Shown: positions 12,568 to 27,100, counted from the stretch's first letter. The stretch is DNA of 64,000 nucleotides from Embiotoca jacksoni (GCA_022577435.1 JAKOON010000005.1:20535724-20599723), one strand, 5' to 3'. Notes: generated by a model from the letters alone, not told the origin. Made by a program: numbers and translations.

Positions 12568-13480
12568 TCCACAAAAATGACAAACCCACACAAGCCCTGG
12601 GAGGAGCGATTGTCACCCCTGGTCTCTGTCCTCCGAGCTGATTTAGATTAGGAGAGTCAAGGTTAATCACTTAATAAATACATTCTGAAATCTCTTTTTG
12701 AAACAGGCTGCCAGACAGATATATACAAATTGATTAAAAGAAAACAAACAACTCATTACTAAGTGTTTACATCTAAAACAGTCACTTGAAAATGGTGTCG
12801 ACCAAGATGCACAAACGAACCCCCTCGACTAGGCCCACGTATTCAAATATTTTTCTTGTTTTTTCACTCGTCATTCCCTCCGTCCTTTCCTCCACACGCT
12901 TCTTCATGTAACTGATTGTACACACGAGTGTCGTGGTCGCGACCGAAGCAGTGCTATCCTATTATCCCTTCAGTTACAGCACTACAGGCACACAAATACA
13001 AAGACACTCTGTTTGGCTTTCTGCCCTGCCTCCTTCCCGTTTCTCCTTCTCTACAAACACATGCAGTGCTCCCTGTAAACAAGTACTCTTTGTCCTTTCG
13101 GATTATAAATACTGTTTTGGTGAAATCATCATCATTAAAAGACGAGACAAGAGTGTATTTGAGCCCACATCGATACAAAACACGCAATTGCACTGTTAGA
13201 AGATTTTCCTTCTCCGTTTGTGTTTTTTTCTTCTTCTTCTTTTTGGCTTCAGCGTTAAGGCCCAAAAATCTGGAGTGGAAGGGGAGTAGTGGAAGTCCAA
13301 GCGGTGATCTGCCTGCTGCCCGTAGGGCCTACTGTAGGTACGGACAACAAACATACAGGCACACTCACAGATAGACAGTATTGCAGGGCAATATAAAAAG
13401 ACACTAAGGAATGGTGAAACATCCTATCTGTCATTCCTTTTTTGTAAAATCATTCCTCATCTTCATCATCCATTTCAACT
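10380..13480. other. Intergenic sequence next to the osbpl5 3' end
   Basis: No gene recognised. It may include a distal part of the osbpl5 3' UTR at its right end. A (CA)n with CG interruptions lies at 12504-12564. Confidence 0.5.
12504..12564. repeat. (CA)n with CG interruptions
   Basis: A CACGCA-type start is followed by pure CA units. Confidence 0.95.
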
Positions 13481-13819
13481 TTTATTTAAAATCTTTTTAG
13501 CCATGCTCGTCTCTTGTCCCTCCTTCCTCTCTTCTCCAAAGTGCGTGGGTGCCGGTGCAGTTTCAGTCTGGCTACACTAGGGGGTGCCGTTCCTCACTGC
13601 AGATGACTGACAGGCGGTGGCTGTGGCTGTGTTTATTGCTATAATGTCCGTGCTCCTCCCCTCTCAGAGGAAACTAAGGGACAAAGTTGCACTCCTTACA
13701 CTGATCTCACATCTCTGTTCCCCGCTGCTGAATCAAGTCTGTGGTTTTTTTTTTTTTTTTTTTGGAGGGCTCTAGTGCCAGATCAGTGCCGGAGGGAAAC
13801 TCCTCCCCGAGGAGCTGGC
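13481..13819 (-). other. osbpl5: osbpl5 3' UTR, proximal part
   Basis: Sequence directly after the stop codon. It includes a T-rich plus-strand run (A-rich on the mRNA) at about 13745-13763. AATAAA hexamers on the minus strand lie at 13632-13637 and 13481-13486, about 180 and 335 nt after the stop. Which one is used, or whether the UTR runs further left, cannot be told from sequence. Confidence 0.5.
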
Positions 13820-13955
13820 TCAGGTGAAGACGTAGTTGAGGAGGAGCTGGGAGAGGAGTAGAACACAGAGGGTGAGACAGTGACGGCCTGTTAACGACAC
13901 AGTGTCGTCTGTCGCCCTCTGACGCGCCAGCTGACGACTCAGAGCCACCAGGTTC
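13820..13955 (-). CDS. osbpl5: osbpl5 last coding exon (tail anchor and stop)
   Basis: The 136 coding nt give residues 825-869 and a TGA stop at 13820-13822. After RNLVALSRQLARQ the protein ends in CLTLCVLLLSQLLLNYVFT, a single hydrophobic segment followed by almost nothing. This is the ER tail anchor that separates ORP5/ORP8 from other ORPs. The acceptor is CTGCAG|GAAC behind a good pyrimidine tract. Confidence 0.94.
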
Positions 13956-15060
13956 CTGCAGAGAGAGAAAGGTCGGGGTGAGCAAGTGTTTGAAACCGAT
14001 AAGCAGGAACACCCGGCTGGTATTACCACACTGCGCGTTCCTCAGGAGCCCCGACATGACTGAAGGGATAAGATATTTTAGGAGAGTTTAGTTTTTCTGC
14101 CTCTTCTCTGACTTTTGGTTTAGTTTTGGATACTTTCTATTTTGTGAGGCAGCTGGATTCGCAAGATCAAGCTTGAATACAGAATGCCCGGTTTCATATG
14201 ATGTGTTTGTGTCCGAACGTGCGGTGATTCGGACCGATCAGTCACCTCTGAGGATCTACCGGCAGCTGCAAGCGTGGTTGTGAGAAGCGTTTGAAAACAA
14301 AGACCTGATTGGTTGAAGTCTGCCCGTGATAAATGATGAGTCTGATGGTTTATTCAATCACCTGGCAAGTATCCATCCATCGCGTCAGGTTAGGATCCCT
14401 TTTCCAGTTAAGGAAATCCATGAAGTCAGTTAACCACTAAAGAGGTTGAACTACTACGTTCATACTAAGTCCAAGAACATACAGTATAATCTTCAACAGT
14501 CACAAATGACCTGAAGTCTAAACACTTTTGGACAACGATGAAAATAAAAGCACAAAATTCAATGTTTTCCGTAACAACTTTTTGTAAACCCAAAATTCAA
14601 AATTTTGAGCAATATTATGTTGTAGAATCACTTGCATGTCCAAATGTGCCAAAACTAATAAATACATTTGAATAGTAAAAACAGACTACTGAAACTACCA
14701 TTGGTAGCTTTACAGCCATCAACTGCATTTCAACTGCTTTTCATGTGCAAATGTGCCGTGAGTCACTACTACATGCTGTCAGTCACTGTCCTTCAAAACA
14801 AGTTCACCGTTTTATCCCCTTAATGCATAAATGACTGCTCCAGCCTTTACATTACGTTGCTCTCTTCACCAAAGTTTAAATGAGTTATCTTTACCTCTGG
14901 ATATCCTGCTGTGTCTTCTGTATAGATGTGATGGAGGCCTCTATCAGGGCGATGTCCTTCACCTCTTTACTGCACCGGGCACACTGGTTTGAAAAGCCTG
15001 GACACGACAACAGACAAGAGCAGAAGACGAAGACAGAGCAATTTAAGATTTGGTTTGTTT

Positions 15061-15128
<68 letters not shown>

Positions 15129-18100
15129 GTGCGTGCGTGTGAACGCCTCACCTTCATTGTCCGAGGACTCGTGTGTGGGTTCTGGTGTGGTGCTGCTGCT
15201 CTCGGTGTTCTGGCTGCAGCTGGACGGCTGGCTGCTGGTCTTCCTGTGCTTTCCATTGACCTCCGCCTGAAGAGGAGGCAGAGGAGTTTTTAAAACTGAG
15301 AAAACTGAGAGCAAACTGCAAGCTGATGCAACATGCTAAGAGCTGAATAAAGAAAAGATTCGTCATCCGGGAATCACTGCAGTGAATATCAAGTGAGAAA
15401 GAAAAGAGACTCTGACGTATCAGACTCAATCTGATATGACAGGAGGCAGCAGAGCTTTTATTTTGATATACTGTCAGTAAAAACTAGTTTTTAGTGTTAA
15501 CCTTCTGTTGGCTGGCCCAGCTGTGGCTGTAGGACAGTCCGTTGTGTTGCCTCTGGCTTTTCTCGTGCGTCTGAATCACGCCGTCTTTCTCAAACTGTAC
15601 GAGGCAGAGCTCAGGGTCCCACGGCCGCATGCTGCAAAAAAGGATGCCATTATTATCATTCTACTATTTAATCCACAGATTGAACTAAAAACTACAAAGG
15701 CAACAGTGAGTGCCATCTCCTGTGTTTTATGCGCTTGCGTGTGCGAGTGTCTTCGTACTCCATGTGCCTGTAGGTCCACTCGGAGGTCACGGGGTCCTGG
15801 TGGAAAAGTCGTGGGATCCAGGGTTTGTCTCCTCTCTCTCTGGCTTCTCTCCGCTGAGCTTCCTCCAGCACGAACTTCTCCTGGGTGGCCCGCAGTTGGT
15901 CCCGATCCATGATGGCACTTCTCACATGCTGCCACAGCCTGTCCAGAGCGCATTCAAATCAGACGCAACATATGGGACTCTTTAGCGTCACTGGAGTCAG
16001 CAGTAGTTTTGTATTTGTCTTCGTGTTACGTAAAGATACTAGAAAAACAAATTACCACAACCCAGACTGGTTATGTAGCTCATAACATTACTAACGTCTG
16101 TATTAAATTAAGTGGGTTCCCCAGGCTGGTGTTGTGCATTGCTGGCTTGCTCACGCACCTCAATGGAAGCCACCATTAATGTTAGTAAAAATGTCTGTTT
16201 TTGTACTTCTTTACTCAAATTCAAGACGTTCGGTTTACCTTTCACACTCAAACTCTCCCTGCTGGTCCAACTGGACCACTTGTCTCTTGAGGCGACCGCT
16301 GCGAATGTCTGGACTCGGGTTCCACAGCGTCTCCTGCTGGCCTGAGCGCTTCTCGTGAATCAACACCTCGCTGTCCTGATTTTGAACAAAGGCAAGAAAA
16401 TGTTCAGTCCTGTCAAACAAATCAGTGTTCTTCAATGTTTATTAACCATCTGAGAACACTGTGAAGCAATTCATGATGTCATCCTTTCAGGGAAAACTGC
16501 TCTTCTTTTTCATTGAGAGGTCAAGCTGGAAAATGATTTCTAAAGTTCTCCAAGAAAATTAGTATTTAGTTCAGTCTCAAAAATTCCGTCTCAAACCTTT
16601 CATTTATCCGACACTCCGGCCCTGTGAGAGCCCTCAAAATGAGGTCCTCTGCTTGCGGTGTCTCCCTTCTGCTCCTAAACCTATAATTACCAATTCTGTC
16701 TCTAATTACTACAGAGAATTACTGACTACTAAACAGCTGTGAGTAAGTGTCAGAGAGGGATGCTGAAGGGTAAAATAAAGCCAGAGGGAAGATTGAGGCA
16801 GCAGACAGGATCAGAGGGAAAACAGCTCTTACCCAGTGTCCATCAACGGAGGCCAGGAGCTCCTCTCCTACACAGATCTTCCCAGTGATCTGATTCACAG
16901 AGCAGGAGCCTCCGAGGAAAGGCTGCAGTGGAGAAAATCAAAGTATGTCACCTTTACATAAACAGCTGGTGTCTCAAAATTACAGCATAAGGGAAAAAAA
17001 AAAAAAACGTTAACTTGTTCAAAAATATACCTTCAGTTTGAACTCCAGCTCTGTGAAACATTTTGTTTTCTCACACTCAATGGTAACTTTCCCTCCCAGC
17101 TCGAGTGTCATAGTTCCATACAGGATACCTACAGGAGACGCAGTATTACAGCATCAGATCAACAGCACCTCACTTATCAGAATGTAAACATTCCTGTTGG
17201 AAGGAGCACAAATAAATCAAACCATTCCCTTTGTTACTGCACAGTCATTATTATAATTTATTATCCGGACAGTTGCAGTGACTGCACCGTGAGACAAGGT
17301 GAAGACAGTAATTTACAACATCCCAAAGTTCACCCGGAGAACAAACAGAAACTTGATCTGACTTAGATTACACCCATCATCCATCTCTAATTTTGGCCGT
17401 GTGCCACGTGAGAGTTCAGGTTCAGAGCAGAGCGAGGCGTCGTTTGATTGCCAGTAGCTCGGGCCATACTGGCTACAGCAGATGGCTGCAAAAGTTACTG
17501 CCCACACATGATCTGTCAGAGTAGACAGATTTCATTGTAAACATTGGAGATGAGTTTGTATGTGAACCTGTGGTGTTCACTGCTCTGCTCGTTAAAGGGT
17601 AGGAGTAGGCCACAAGGTCTTCCTTATACAGTGTAGACTGACTGCTTGTAATCCACGTGTAAAACTCGACTTTGTAGATGCGGCACCTCAAAGATCCAAA
17701 AAGAACCTCATGTTCACACACTCACAACATTTTATCTGACCACTGGATGATGTTGAGTTCCTCGAAAAACTTAAGATAATCCAATCTCGCCTGCCCTTTC
17801 TGTAAAATACAATGTACTTAACATCTATGGCAGTGTGTATGTAGTTTCTTAAAATTATAATGCATTAATCGACACTATTTAGCATATTGTAACCATGTAA
17901 TTAGCTGGCAAATGAATCCAACAGTATTTAATGGGGCTGTGAAGGTGACTGTTTTGAAAGAACAAAATTTGATTGTTACCCACACAACAGCATTTCGCTA
18001 GTGTGTGTGGGGGGAAAAAAGTTGAAGGAAAAAGAAGTTCTAATTTGAACATTCGTAAACAGGTTATAATTAGATATGTCTGCCTTTTTATTTCATATTT

Positions 18101-21100
18101 CATTCAAAGTAAGTTTTTGACAATTGATGGACATCACCAGTTTGAATTTGTTCAAAAAGCACATATACCTGCCGTCAAGGTAAGTCTGCCTTTTTATTTC
18201 ATTAGGTTTTAGGCCTTTTGTTTATTGTTATGTTTATACTGCAGTATCTTTTAAGAAATAAATGTGAATAGCTCAAACAGTAAATAAAGGGTCTGCAGGC
18301 AAAACCAGTAGAGAGACACTTCTGTAGAGTGTCTGGACAATGCAGGGCAAGACTTGTACACAACAGTTTTGTCCAAAGAGAAGAGGCAGTATTAAAAAGA
18401 TAATGCCCATGTGAACATAGCAACAAAGACAGATTCAATTAGTACAGATGCTAATTAATATTCATTGTGGATCTATTACCTTTGCAGTGAGCGTAGGGCA
18501 TTGTGATGACATACTCCTCATCTCTGCTCAGGAACAAAAGCCTGGCTTTGCCATCCAGAATAGCTGACAGAGAGTTACCTACAAGAGCAGGAGGACAGAG
18601 AAGCACATGATTGGATGTTTTTTGCAGATCCCTTTTTGTGAACGTCACGCTGACAGTCGAGCCTCTAAAGCAAGGGTATAAATTTATCTCAGCAGGCACA
18701 AACAAAGGGATTGAAAAGGGCATCAAACTTGTGACGACATTGCTGTTTCCCTGGATGTCTTCATATAATTGCTTTCATGCACATGTCTATACAGGTCTTT
18801 CAGCTAAAACAAGCAGATTACATATTGGAGTAGGCAGTGTACCGTAGAACTTGGACTTGGCCAGGATGCTTCCACTGATAGAAAAACCATCCTTTCTATT
18901 GCAGACATAAAAGGCAGAGATGGGCGGATGGTGAGACACCTGGGGGAGGGAAGAGAGAAAGAGAGAGAGGAGCAGAGTGAGAAAAAGAGGTGTCAGCTAC
19001 CCTCTGGCACTTATTCATTTAACACTTGCTGCATTTCACAGGTGTGTTCTCTATGAGTTTCAAGAATCGTGCAAGATATTTCACACAACGGATAAATCAT
19101 GCCCTGAACGCTTTTAAGCTGTGAATCTGGTTTAACCTGCTCAGCTATGTAGAAAGTGCAGCTGTCGGTCTGAGTATGGAGCCAGCAGCAGCGAAACGTC
19201 TCGCCCAGGATCGGGTTGTAAGGCTTTTTCAGACCCTGGAAAATGCAAACACGAACAGAATTGTTAGTATCAATTGAAGCATTTTCTGACAAACTTCTGT
19301 CAAATCAAATGTAAAGTCAGTGTGGTTGAGTCAGATCACAGTTTCTTGACACTTCAGCAGTAACCAGTGCTGAGAACCAATTACACTGCAGATGATCACG
19401 GGACCAAATGGGCCCTCACCACTGAAATTTATGAGATAAATCCCAGATAATACACATAATTATGTAACACATTAATTACATCTAATTACTCCAGTTCTGG
19501 AGTAAAGCTTTTGTTTCTACTCTTAATAATGAGAAGTTATAGAATAGTCTGTCATTCCATCTTCAGAGACTCTCCTAAAGGCAGTCAAAGCAAAAAGTGT
19601 TGGGTAACTCCAGATTAATCTCCAGGCATCATCTGCTGGCTCATATTGGCTGTTTTTTAGTAGCTCTGCTGCCACAGAGGAAATAAATTCCTAACCAGTG
19701 AGCGATTAGGAAAGTGTCTCCTGACATTTTCACTGCAGAAACAGAGCCTGAAGAGAGAAGCCAAGACCTAAATTGTCACTGAATGTCATGTTTGGAGGAT
19801 GCTGAGAAAAAAAAAAAGACAACAAAAATAAAACACGCCAACAGTCCAAAAAAATCTTCCAGTGCTATGAAAACAGCCACTTGCAGGAGGTGGACAGGTC
19901 AGTGTGTGACCTAAATACAGGACTGAGGAAGGAACGCACGTTGAAGTTCAGCAAACATCAAACAGCTGAATAGTTGTTACTGATTCTGTTTGAGGAAGTA
20001 AAATCTCTTGTACTTGTTTAGACAGTAAAAACTGTATGAATTTCAGCAATCACTGAGTTCCAGGAAGTCAAGTAAGTACTGCATGTTAATTAATAGTGGT
20101 AATAAACGTAATTGAAAGAGATTACTACATTATTGTCCATAATTTGTGACTATTAATGTACTGTGTATTCACTGAAATGTACTTTAATACTACACTTAAA
20201 TATCGTGCAGCTGCTTCATTATTTAATCCAAAATGTTTATGATCTTCATCCAAAAGAAGTGTTGCATTTTATAAATCAGGGTTGTTTTATAGTACAGACA
20301 ATGGGATGATAGCAAGCCCTCTAGGAGTTAACGCATCTTACCTTGGGCTTCTTGTAGAAACCAGACAAGTACCATCTCAACACCTGCTTCATCCGACCGT
20401 ATGCACTCTCCTCCAGTGCAGCTCTGTAGTGAAGGAGCAGACAAAGTCAGACAAAATTATGAGAAGAGGAAAGCATCTACAATAATGGAAAATACTAAAA
20501 TGTGTACATTCTTATGGACACACTCAGTAAAGTAACAATAAGTTACTGACTGTGAGAGCAGATCAGCGTGGTAGTAGTAGTCAGACAGCTTGTCCAGGAA
20601 GGAGCGCGGCTCCAGGATGAAGGTCGGCAGCACCACCTTAGACAGGTCCATGCCCGGCCGCAGCTGCTTCAGCAGGCTCCAGATCAGACCCTTGTTCTCC
20701 TCTGATACAGTCTCCACTTGGGACGCCTCCCCAGCCTAAAGGAACGCATGCAGACAGAGGCAGGGGGACACAAGTGAGGATAGCAGAGTGGCCGAGCAAT
20801 CGATCACTTCTTAAATACCAGAAATGATGTTTCAAATCAAAGCTGGGCCGGAGGATGTGACAGAGCCCTCGACATAACTAACTGCGAACTCAGTGCCTCA
20901 CCTCAGCCATCTCCTCTGTGCTCTGCTCCACATATGTTGTGGCCTGTGGCCCGGGGGAGAGCTCGTCTGATTGGTCCATGTCGCTCTCTTCCGTCAGCCT
21001 TCCGCCGTTTTCATTGGCCGTGGTGTCCCAGTCGTCGTGAGCCTCGCGCTCCGATCTGTCTGAAAAGCCGTCATGCTCCATGTGGTGATTGCCCAGCAGC

Positions 21101-24100
21101 ATTGTGTCATTCAGCCTAACAAAAACAGACATGAACACTGAGGTGAGAACTGTATCAAACCACCCAGAAAATCAACCATTTTATTGCTGCTGCCGATTCA
21201 GCTCAAAACAAACCTGTGCAGGAAAAGAGATTATAAATTACATATAAAGAATATACACAGGATTTAATCATTTTATGGGTGCTGATCTTCGACTTATGGC
21301 TGTTTGATAATTGATTTAAACTGTTATGTCGATCTTGTAATTTCTTCACCAAGGATAATTGAGTGTGGAAGCTTGAGCAAGTTTAATTTAGCATGAATAT
21401 ACATTAAAGGTGAACGTCACATGACATTACAAAGGTCTACCAAAGCTTTGACGACAGCCTCGCCGGTAATCTACAAACAGGAAAAGTGTACAGCTCTGAA
21501 AGAGCTTTAAATGTGTATTGGACTGATGGTTCTCTTGCATCCTCCTTCTCACAGTTATAATGAGTAAGCCTGCTGCCTAAGAGACTATACACTAAAATAA
21601 AACAACCTGGAGGGTCTGAATGTATTTAGTAAACTTGTCTGGTTGCCGGGACAACAAGACCACACCATCTCATTGTAATCCTCCCTGATTTCCCATCCCA
21701 TAACCACCTAGTTTAGGTGTAACTGGCTACAAAGGGGGTACAAAAACAGGGTAAGGTATGAATATGTATGTACTTTATATACAAACATAATATATATACA
21801 CATACTATAAATATTTGACTAATGAAACAATAACCAGCTGTTATCAAAATAATAGAATGAGCTGTTTAGAAAAGAAAACCCTCATGACCCAAAGCAGATT
21901 ACGCCAGCTGTCATGGCTTGACGGCTGGCAGTGGAACAGGCACACTGGCATTGACTGATGGTTTTACTGCTGAGAGAAGCAGCAGCATGAGTGCAGAGGT
22001 ATAAAGGAGAATTGTGTGTGTTCAGATTCAGTCAGGTGCATCAAATTAATCTGACTGACCTTAATTTCACTTGACGAACACCAAAAAAAAAGGCAGAGAC
22101 CTCACAAGAAGTGAAAGATAAAAGGTGGCAGCAGTGATGGGCCGGGAGAGAATCACCAGTGTCTGTTGATGTGTTTGGGTCAAAGACTTCAGGCAGTCAT
22201 TGGAAATGTTTTTCACAAAATATCCAATAAAAGGTATTTCCTTTTTTCTCAACCACAAGACTTTGGACAGTATTTTAAAAGGACGACATCTCCCACACAG
22301 GTCTTTTTACATTGATGCAAACTACTTAAATTAAAGCTGACATTCAGCATTCAGATTTTACTTTGTGCGGCAGCTGGATTCACGAGAATCCATCTGGTCA
22401 GGCTTCAAGTTATGCAAATAGAGCCAAACCAGAAACCCAGGGTGCTTCGGACCAATCAGCCTGCTGTGAGGAACTACTGGCAGTTACAGGTGTGGTTCAG
22501 GTGTTACTACATTGAGAAGTGACTGTTTGCTCAAAAACAACAACAGCGGCTGTAGACGCAAGCGGAGATGTTGCTATGGTATCAGCTTTATCAGCAAATG
22601 TTCCTTATAAAAACAGCAAGAATTGTCAACAGACATATGAACTAACTATCCTCTAACTGCAGCCTGTAGTTGAGTTTCCTCTTTGGAGCTCTCTTACATC
22701 ATCATGTGGTTTGTTGTTCTGATTGGTTGAAGTTTGACAGTGATGGACAGATGGTTCATCCAATCACCTGCCAAGTACTTTCTGAAAGTGCCTGCTGTTA
22801 TTCAAAAACAGTTTCCAAGGACGACTTCACCGATGGTTCTGTGTAGCAAACGTTGAATTTGCTGAAGCACAGTAGCTGGAGAACAAAAATGGGTTACTGT
22901 CCCAATACTCATAGTCTGCACTGTACAATACATGTACACACTTCTGTCAGAAACATGTGAGTGTGCACAAATGCATACTAACACGCAAAGTTAAGGAACA
23001 ACGAATTATAACTGCATCCGATGCTGAATTCTCTGTTTCAGGATGTGGAATTTTACAGTCTAAAACAAATCAAACCCAGATCTCAGATGTCAGCACGAAA
23101 CCAGAACACACGGGGGAAAAAAAAGAGAAACACAGTGAAGAAATTCATGCATCAGCTTGTAAATGATCAAAGAAAAGAGAAGTGAGAGTGAAAGAGGTAA
23201 GAAGAGATTTAGGGAGAGCTGTGAGGGGGGCAGTAGCTAAAGAGGAAGATCCTACAGCCATTTTACATGTAGGACAGTGGAGGTCTGCGCACGGTGACGG
23301 TGCACACGTCCAAACCCAGTCTGAGGGCAAAGAAAGACCCAGAAATTAAGCAGGTCTTAGCCACACTCGATGTCAGATATTTCACAAATCCTCCACACTC
23401 CCTAACAAATACTGAAAAACATTAGGACGGTGGACTACAATTGCAGTGTGTCATATGCTCTCATAACCACATTCACAGATGTGATTGTGGTCACAGAAAA
23501 CAGAAAAACAGCTCATTCACCCAGACAAAAATAGAACAGAGTTAAATTTTCAAAATGCCCGAGGGCTTAAAAGACCTGAACAATCACATTCCAGCACACT
23601 CTGTGAATCACCGACCGACCCACAATGTTATTTATTAATCCAAACACACCCCAGAACAGGCTTTCCTTACCTCAAAGACATACAGCGTATAGACAAACTC
23701 TTCCTCAGGAATCAAAACACCACCCGTGATGGTACCAGCAAATTCAAAAACAGATGCAGCCCATCCTTATCTCTTCTCCTCTCCTGCGTGTGTGTAAATG
23801 TTTTTGATCTGCTGACAAAAAGGTGCAGTTTTGTTTCTCCGACTCCGGCACACCTGCTTCCTGAATGTGTGAATAATTCTGTCTGTGTGCCAGTGTGTGT
23901 GTGTGTGTGTGTAGGCTCGCAATGGCTGCGTTGCTACCGTCTCTTTCTGGGTGGTGTATGGCTCACATTGTGCTCTATCTTCCTGCTCCCCTGTCAGTCA
24001 TGTGATTGTATGGGCTGCTGTGATTGGCTGGGAGAGGAGCAGGAGAGGAGGGATAGCTGGGATGCATGACCAGAGGGAGGGTTCAGCCATGGACAGGGAG

Positions 24101-27100
24101 GTGGGGGGTGGAGGGGGGGTGTGAAGTGGAAAGGGATGTCTCATGTAGAATGTAAACAGTACATAAACAGATAAGCATGACAGAGTCTGCAAATACATAC
24201 ATAGAAGAGCAGGCATAGGAGCAAATATTCCTTAATATCATGCAACCATGATTTCAAAAGCAAACAGGATCACATTTCTTATGATTACAGCTAGTAATAG
24301 AAACTACATAGACACCGTGGGCGAATCAAAAAATTTGTTGTGGCCGAGCTGAACTGATTCACAACAGAAAAATAACAAAGACATCACAAACAGCACGCTG
24401 CGTAAAGAAGTAAACATGGAGGAAACTGATGGCAGCATTTATGGTTTCTTTTATAAGCTGAATCGCAGTGGAAACCAGCAAATCTATGTCCAGATGAAAA
24501 CGAGGAGGAGAAGGAGGAGGAGAAAAAGAGTGCAATTTTTTAACTATGGCTTTTTGTGGAGCTGTGTGGACGTGTGTGTGAATGTGGAGGCGGAGTCAGG
24601 AGTGGTGGGATGATGGTGATGAGAATAGCTTCACAGAAACAGATTTCAACCAACATTTCAGGAAGTCTCAGGCTACTGTAAATCTGTCTCCACAGGACTC
24701 ACAGCAAGACACTTAGTTCAGGCGACCCATCTCCATGACTTTGTGGCTGAGAGTGACGCAGAAGTCTGTAAAATGACTGTTCACGCTGAGGACGCATTGC
24801 CAGAAATCTGACCTGAATCTGTTTTAGGTCTACATAAGAAAGTGGCTAAAATCTGAGTGGAAAAGATCAGATTCCACATGCTGTTTACATTATTATGACC
24901 TTATTTTACCTGCTGTCTGAACGTAACTATAAATTTGGTTCCACATTCAGTTCGATACAGACACAGTATTCCACTGTTCACAACCTTCTGGGTGTGAGCT
25001 GCGTTTCTTAAGCAGTTGCTGAGTAACATCTATTTACACTTCACTTCCCAGGACAGTACTTTCACTATTAAAGTGTCAGAATCTACATTTAAACACAAAC
25101 TTATGGTAATAAATGGAGGGTATACATTAAATATAATACAATACAATACAGGGAGGCTGTAGCTCAGTCGGTAGAGTGGGTTGCACACTAATCAGAAGGT
25201 TGGTGGTCCAATCCCCAGCTCCTCCTGTCCACATGCCTAAGTGTCCTTGAGCAAGACACTGAACCCTAAAATTGTTCCCGGTGGTGTACCATCGGTGTGT
25301 TGTAAGTTGGTCTGGATAAAAGCGGCAGCTAAATGTAATGTACATATACATTTTGAACATCATTGTGCAACAGTACTTGTCAGCACAATATCAGGTCCTG
25401 CCAAATATTAAAAGGCTTTACAAACCCTGCATTTTCTTTGACATCATAAATCACTGTTTGCAAACCATCCTGCTATTATAACTATTCTGCCCAGAACGCA
25501 GTGAAATATAATTTTTTAAACAACCTCCGGAGGGTGCCTCTTTATTTACTGAACAAAGCAAAGATGAGTTCCAGAGGTTTACTGGATCCAAAGTCTTAGA
25601 AAGGTGATTGAATGAGAGTTACAAACTAGAACAACGTCAGGCTGTGGTCACATTGTTCCAGAACAGGAGAGTTATAGTGCTCCTCAGTTATAAACCTATT
25701 CTCAGCAGACCTTTGACATGAGCAGGATGAGCACAGGATATTAATGATAGCTGCATGCTATTCAGGGGATGTCCTACAATTGTGCACTCTAGTTCACTGT
25801 TTAACTGGTCATTTTCCTACTGCGTCATGTCAAAATATCTGCTGTGAAAAATGTCTTTTATACACCACTTTTCATTGAGAAAAAAAACGACACATGCACG
25901 CACATACACATGTATATACACACACAAGTAGACCAACACATATCATCAGTGACACGTGGCTTAGCTTCAATAATGAAACTAAAGGAAAAAGTATCAGAGT
26001 AATTTTAACATAAGCAGACTAAATATAGTCCTAAAAGAATCCTACAAAGCTGGAAGATCAGATGCAGTGATTTTCTTTTTGAGGTCTGTTGTGTGGAGTC
26101 TGGTGTATTTCAGTCTGTTTATTCTGCCCAGTTCAGATCAAAGAGTCGCAACAAGACAAAACTGTTTCAGAGCGTTGCCAAAAAAAGCTGCAGCAGTGTG
26201 AACTGGCCGGTCTGAAGCGGATGATGTCACCTGCGACTCAGCTCGTCATGTTGCCAGTGGGCAGTTTTAGAACGTAAGGCACATCACCTCTTTTAATAGC
26301 CAATCAGCACATAGCAAAGGCAGCTGGTCACATCTGTTACAAACTGTCAGCTGATCAAAATGGTGGCGTTTTGGATGAAAAAAAGGGAGACAATCACCTC
26401 ATAAATCTTTTTAAGAAACAGCCATGTCTGCACGACACATTTCTTAAAATTGTTGCAAGTAACTCTCTGTCGATATCTTCATTTATGTTTCAAGATGCTA
26501 CAAATTAGACCCAGAATACAATGGAAGCATATAATCTATACAGTAAAGTGATATGCTCCCTTCCAAATGCACACAAGCAGAATTTTACAGCACTGTACGA
26601 CGCCAGTTCACACATGATGAATTGTTTAACGAAGAAATGAAAACTTTTACAGCATGGTGGACACTATATAGCAAACACAGGAAACCTTCTCTGCTGCTTT
26701 AAGGACTTATGTTTTGCATTTGGCAAAAATATCCAGGTGTCTTCTGCTGCTACTCTGAGCCGACCAACGGAAAGCTGACAGACTATATTTTAGACCTACC
26801 ATCTGGGAATTTCGGACTGGTGCACGTGTTTGATAGAAATGCCAACAGTCCTGTGTGTGAACTGGGAAGTGCAACAACTTGGAACATGATTATAGGAAAT
26901 CCAGATCGTCTCCTAACTAAGAGTAGTAAAGGTAAGGTGGAGATAAATTTGATCTCTGAGGTTTTTCTTGGATGCAGAGAGAATGTGTTACTCACTGTAG
27001 CAGTTCTGCATCAGTGAGTGCTGTAGACTGCAGCAGGTGGAGTATATGGGAGGACTCTGGAGACGTGCTGATATCTCCTTCTCTCCCAGCTTTGGCTGTC

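Larger units (their letters stand above)
21116..26995 (-). other. osbpl5 intron 7 (5.9 kb)
   Basis: The phase (2) and the homology of the flanking exons show no coding exon is missing here. It contains a second copy of the dispersed repeat (22356-22790), a short (GT)n near 23893-23913, and a tRNA-derived SINE (25151-25343). The open frames inside show no family resemblance. Confidence 0.7.
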
